Source: Ophiodon elongatus (taxonomy: Eukaryota > Chordata > Actinopteri > Perciformes > Hexagrammidae). From it: DNA of 64,000 bases. The notes under the pieces were generated by a model. The model saw nothing but the letters and a program-made list of their open reading frames with translations. It was not told the origin of the DNA and ran no database searches. The first letter of the stretch is position 1; every line of letters begins with the position of its first letter. The stretch lies in contig JACSYO010000424.1 of NCBI GenBank assembly GCA_016806645.1, forward strand, positions 1,445,001 through 1,509,000, read 5' to 3'. The position numbers and the translations under genes are program-made. This document shows positions 61,607 through 64,000 of the stretch, piece by piece.

Positions 61607-61607
<1 letters not shown>
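61134..61607. other. Unique DNA, no feature
   Basis: A short stretch with unrecognised small frames between two microsatellites. Confidence 0.35.

Positions 61608-61702
<95 letters not shown>
61608..61702 (+). repeat. (CA)n microsatellite, longest in the window
   Basis: About 95 bp of CA with one CGCG break near 61641. Confidence 0.95.
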
Positions 61703-61705
<3 letters not shown>

Positions 61706-61861
61706 GCTCACCTGCAGCCAGATACGTTGTAGTTAACAATTCTCAGGCGGTGCGTTGTCAAGGACTGCTTTGGCTATTGATTTCCACTCTTCAATAACTA
61801 ATGCGCCTCCTGACCTTGGCTACATACTCAGAAGAGTTTGGCTGACTCCAAGCGGAGGAGT

Positions 61862-61905
61862 GGGGGGGTTGGGTGTGTGTGTGTGGGGAGGGGGGGGGGG
61901 TGGAG
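61862..61905 (+). other. G-rich tract with (GT)n
   Basis: G runs of 7, 3, 4 and about 11 separated by a short GT stretch. Predicted to be quadruplex-prone on the plus strand. Confidence 0.65.
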
Positions 61906-62544
61906 CATCAACAACTGATTTGGCACAAACTGCCTCACAGAAGCGATTACGAGCTCCAGACTTCAACGAGCCACTTCCCCCTGTTCTGAGCGTTGGGGTG
62001 GAGCTCAACGTAAGATTAAATCATCCGAGTCTGGACATGACGACAGCCGGACCTCCTCCTTCTTCCTCCGCAGCCGCACGGACTACTTTTTCTTATAAAT
62101 CTGTGTGAAGATCATCTTCATAGAGGACAATATCAACGTGCCAGCCCGCAGACATAGACATTCTATACTTAAACATTGTAGTGTGAAATGAATACGATAT
62201 GAACACTCACAGAAGACCATTTAATTCATCTCATCATTTCATATTAACTTTAACAAAATAAAGAGAATCAGTGCCTTCAGTTTCTCCATCCACCCCGAAT
62301 GAGTGCACCTTTTCTGTTTGTGTCTGGGAGACAGCGCCGCGCGGGTCAGCCGTGTTAATCACGTCCTTTCATTCTTTTTTGTTTTTTTTTTGTTTTCCAT
62401 TTCGCACCTCACTTCCCTCCGCCACTCCGTTCGCAGGTCAACAGCGCTATTGATTCACACCCCTCACCTAATCACTTAGGTAACATTTCCCCGGCGGCTG
62501 CTTTTTCCCTCCCATGATTCATAGCCAGGCGCTGAAATCTCCCA
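61906..62544. other. Unique DNA
   Basis: No gene. T-rich patch at 62370-62395. Confidence 0.35.
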
Positions 62545-62690
62545 GTTGCCACTAATTAAGCGTAAGGTCAGCCTTTAATCATCACCTGCTTGTGCAGCGT
62601 GAGGCGGCTGCCCTCGCCGAGTCCTGCGGCGTGCGGAGAGCCTCCGAGAGGATGAGGCCCGGAGCTGCAATTAATGATTAGAAGTTTTGT
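62545..62690. promoter_or_regulatory. Candidate conserved regulatory segment
   Basis: Contains TAATTA (62553-62558), AAGGTCA (62564-62570), CTTTAATCATC, an E box CACCTG (62583-62588) and AATTAATGATTA (62669-62680) in repeat-free sequence with CpGs between. The mixture of homeodomain, nuclear-receptor and bHLH words suggests an enhancer. Conservation is untested. Confidence 0.3.
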
Positions 62691-62736
62691 CACTTCAGTG
62701 GCTTGAAAGACTTCCATTCTGGTATCGTAGAGCATG

Positions 62737-62754
62737 TGGGGAGGGGGGGGAGGT
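62737..62754 (+). other. G-rich tract
   Basis: GGGG and GGGGGGGG runs with short breaks. Confidence 0.5.
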
Positions 62755-62873
62755 ATCTCCCTTGGATATATTCACAGCTTGATAATTGAAGTTGATGTGA
62801 GCAGATGCTTGACTGAATCATCTTTCTGTTTTTAACCTCTCTCTGCTTCTTACACTGTACTCTCCCACAAGTG

Positions 62874-62968
62874 CTCACACACACACACACACACACACGC
62901 ACTCACATACACACACACACACACACACACGCACTCACACACACACTCACACACACACACACACACAC
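62874..62968 (+). repeat. Compound (CA)n microsatellite
   Basis: CA arrays with repeated GCACTCACA interruptions, giving a higher-order unit. Confidence 0.95.
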
Positions 62969-63121
62969 CTCGGTATATGCATATTATACTGGCTACCCAG
63001 CACCAACTCATTCCCACTGACGTTTATGTGCTATAAGTGCCACTTTGGTCCTATGTGCGATGATTTAACCGCTTTCGACACTCGCCAAGAACCACCTCTC
63101 CCCCAATACTCCGTCTCACCG

Positions 63122-63159
63122 CCACATACACACACATACACACACATACACACACATAC
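63122..63159 (+). repeat. (CACACATACA)n minisatellite
   Basis: Nearly four perfect 10-bp units. Confidence 0.9.
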
Positions 63160-63219
63160 CAGCCGGTCCACACGTGGAACTATAATGAGTGACGGTAGGC
63201 AGGAATTTAACCTTTAGAT

Positions 63220-63238
63220 ATGTGTGTGTGTGTGTGGA
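63220..63238 (+). repeat. (GT)n then (GA)n
   Basis: Nine GT units running into GGAGAGAGAGAAAGAG. Confidence 0.85.
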
Positions 63239-64000
63239 GAGAGAGAAAGAGTGGCCTTTTTGGAGATGTTTTTGATCCTCTTATTGGAAGTCCTCTTCTG
63301 TGTTCACCACTCCACGGGGAGGTCAGAGGTCACGGTGTTACCGAGGCGATCGTTGCTGGGGATTGTTCCCTCCTGGGCTCTCCAATAGAAGCAGCGTCCT
63401 CCTACTTAGCATGGAGCTCATGTGAGGCTTGTGTCGTCAACTCCAGAGCAGGGCTCGTTGCGGCAACATGAGCAATCAATACCCGCCACAAGCAGACATG
63501 TATGACGTCTCACAGCTTGCTTTGTCATTAGGAAACCGAGCCGTGTCCCATTTGCTTTCAGATGTTACACTCCTCATCACCATACATCACACACTACATT
63601 GGCAATTGCTGTTCTTTACCTCTTAGCACGGCTGCGAGTCTTGCCCTGATAAATTGAGGCTTGAATAGGAAAGCTGAGCACTTCCAGGAAGATTTGTTTC
63701 TCATTATTCTCCAGCTTTGAAATTTGCTACCAAATCCCACCGTTTGAATCCGAGCAGAAATGTTTTGCTCGGAAGTCAAAGTCCTCATGGAGTTTGGTTA
63801 CAAATCTTACTTCAGTTTACATTTTTCAGGAGGTCAGACGTGGTGCTTTATGGAGGAGTAATGAACAGGGGTGGGGGGGGGGGGCAGAACAAAAAGGGAG
63901 AAAATGCCCACTAGCATCCTGGGTGATGTGTAGGTGTGTACCCGTGTAGAGGCCCGCGGTGCACGAGGGCGGTGAGGCCTGGCTGACTGAGGAGAGGCTC
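63239..64000. other. Unique DNA to window end
   Basis: No gene recognised. A G run lies at 63868-63884. The sequence ends in a GC-rich patch (63935-64000). Confidence 0.35.

Noticed and set aside
61464..61797. Thr/His-rich frames
   Set aside because: Translations of the 95-bp (CA)n tract.
1..64000. Intact retrotransposon or endogenous virus genes
   Set aside because: No frame showed reverse transcriptase, integrase, gag or envelope features; only short LINE/SINE ends were found.

Overview
This window looks like non-coding nuclear DNA of a teleost fish, probably a percomorph. That is an inference. It rests on very dense (CA)n/(GT)n microsatellites, short non-autonomous DNA transposons with long inverted ends, a tRNA-derived SINE head, LINE/SINE 3' tails of the kind known from teleosts, and the absence of any bacterial or viral gene organisation. 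No host protein-coding gene could be supported. The open frames are short, follow low-complexity DNA or repeats, and none shows a recognisable host domain. There is no full tRNA gene, rRNA, CRISPR array or operon. The stretch is best read as a gene desert or the inside of a very large intron. Statements below that a copy matches a 'teleost repeat' come from memory of such sequences, not from a search.

Layout. 0-3 kb: a deleted hAT transposon with a broken BED-finger transposase start (195-1283, 8-bp target duplication), then a copy of repeat family A (2008-2803) with a 29-bp minisatellite inside. 3-8.6 kb: mostly unique DNA with a family B copy (4851-5345). 8.6-9.5 kb: a low-complexity block of (CA)n, a polypyrimidine tract and (GT)n. 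9.5-18.6 kb: unique DNA, a repeat rich in TGACCT half sites (13.6-13.9 kb), an octamer/homeobox-rich candidate regulatory segment (15.9 kb), a 1.1-kb inverted-repeat transposon carrying a 5 x 35-bp array (16795-17915) and a second family A copy. 18.6-33.9 kb: mainly unique DNA with a 276-bp MITE (20734-21009), simple repeats and an inverted family A copy (26.1 kb). 33.9-38.4 kb: family C copies, a 444-bp element with subterminal repeats and a SINE head. 41-47 kb: a degraded family C copy, an ACCGAT-rich repeat lying between two diverged copies of a ~105-bp sequence, and a transposon (46304-47041) interrupted by a family B copy. 47-57.2 kb: CpG-rich DNA near 49.3 kb, a strong G-quadruplex tract at 51.1 kb, a LINE tail, a family C copy split by a 407-bp inverted-repeat element (52454-52860), and a 1.44-kb hAT-like element with a perfect 8-bp target duplication (55750-57192). 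57.2-64 kb: unique DNA packed with long (CA)n/(GT)n tracts.

The main interest is the repeat record: two clear nested insertions that give relative ages, a subfamily-defining duplication shared by two family A copies, and repeat-borne transcription-factor motifs. I found no sign of an undescribed multi-gene system.
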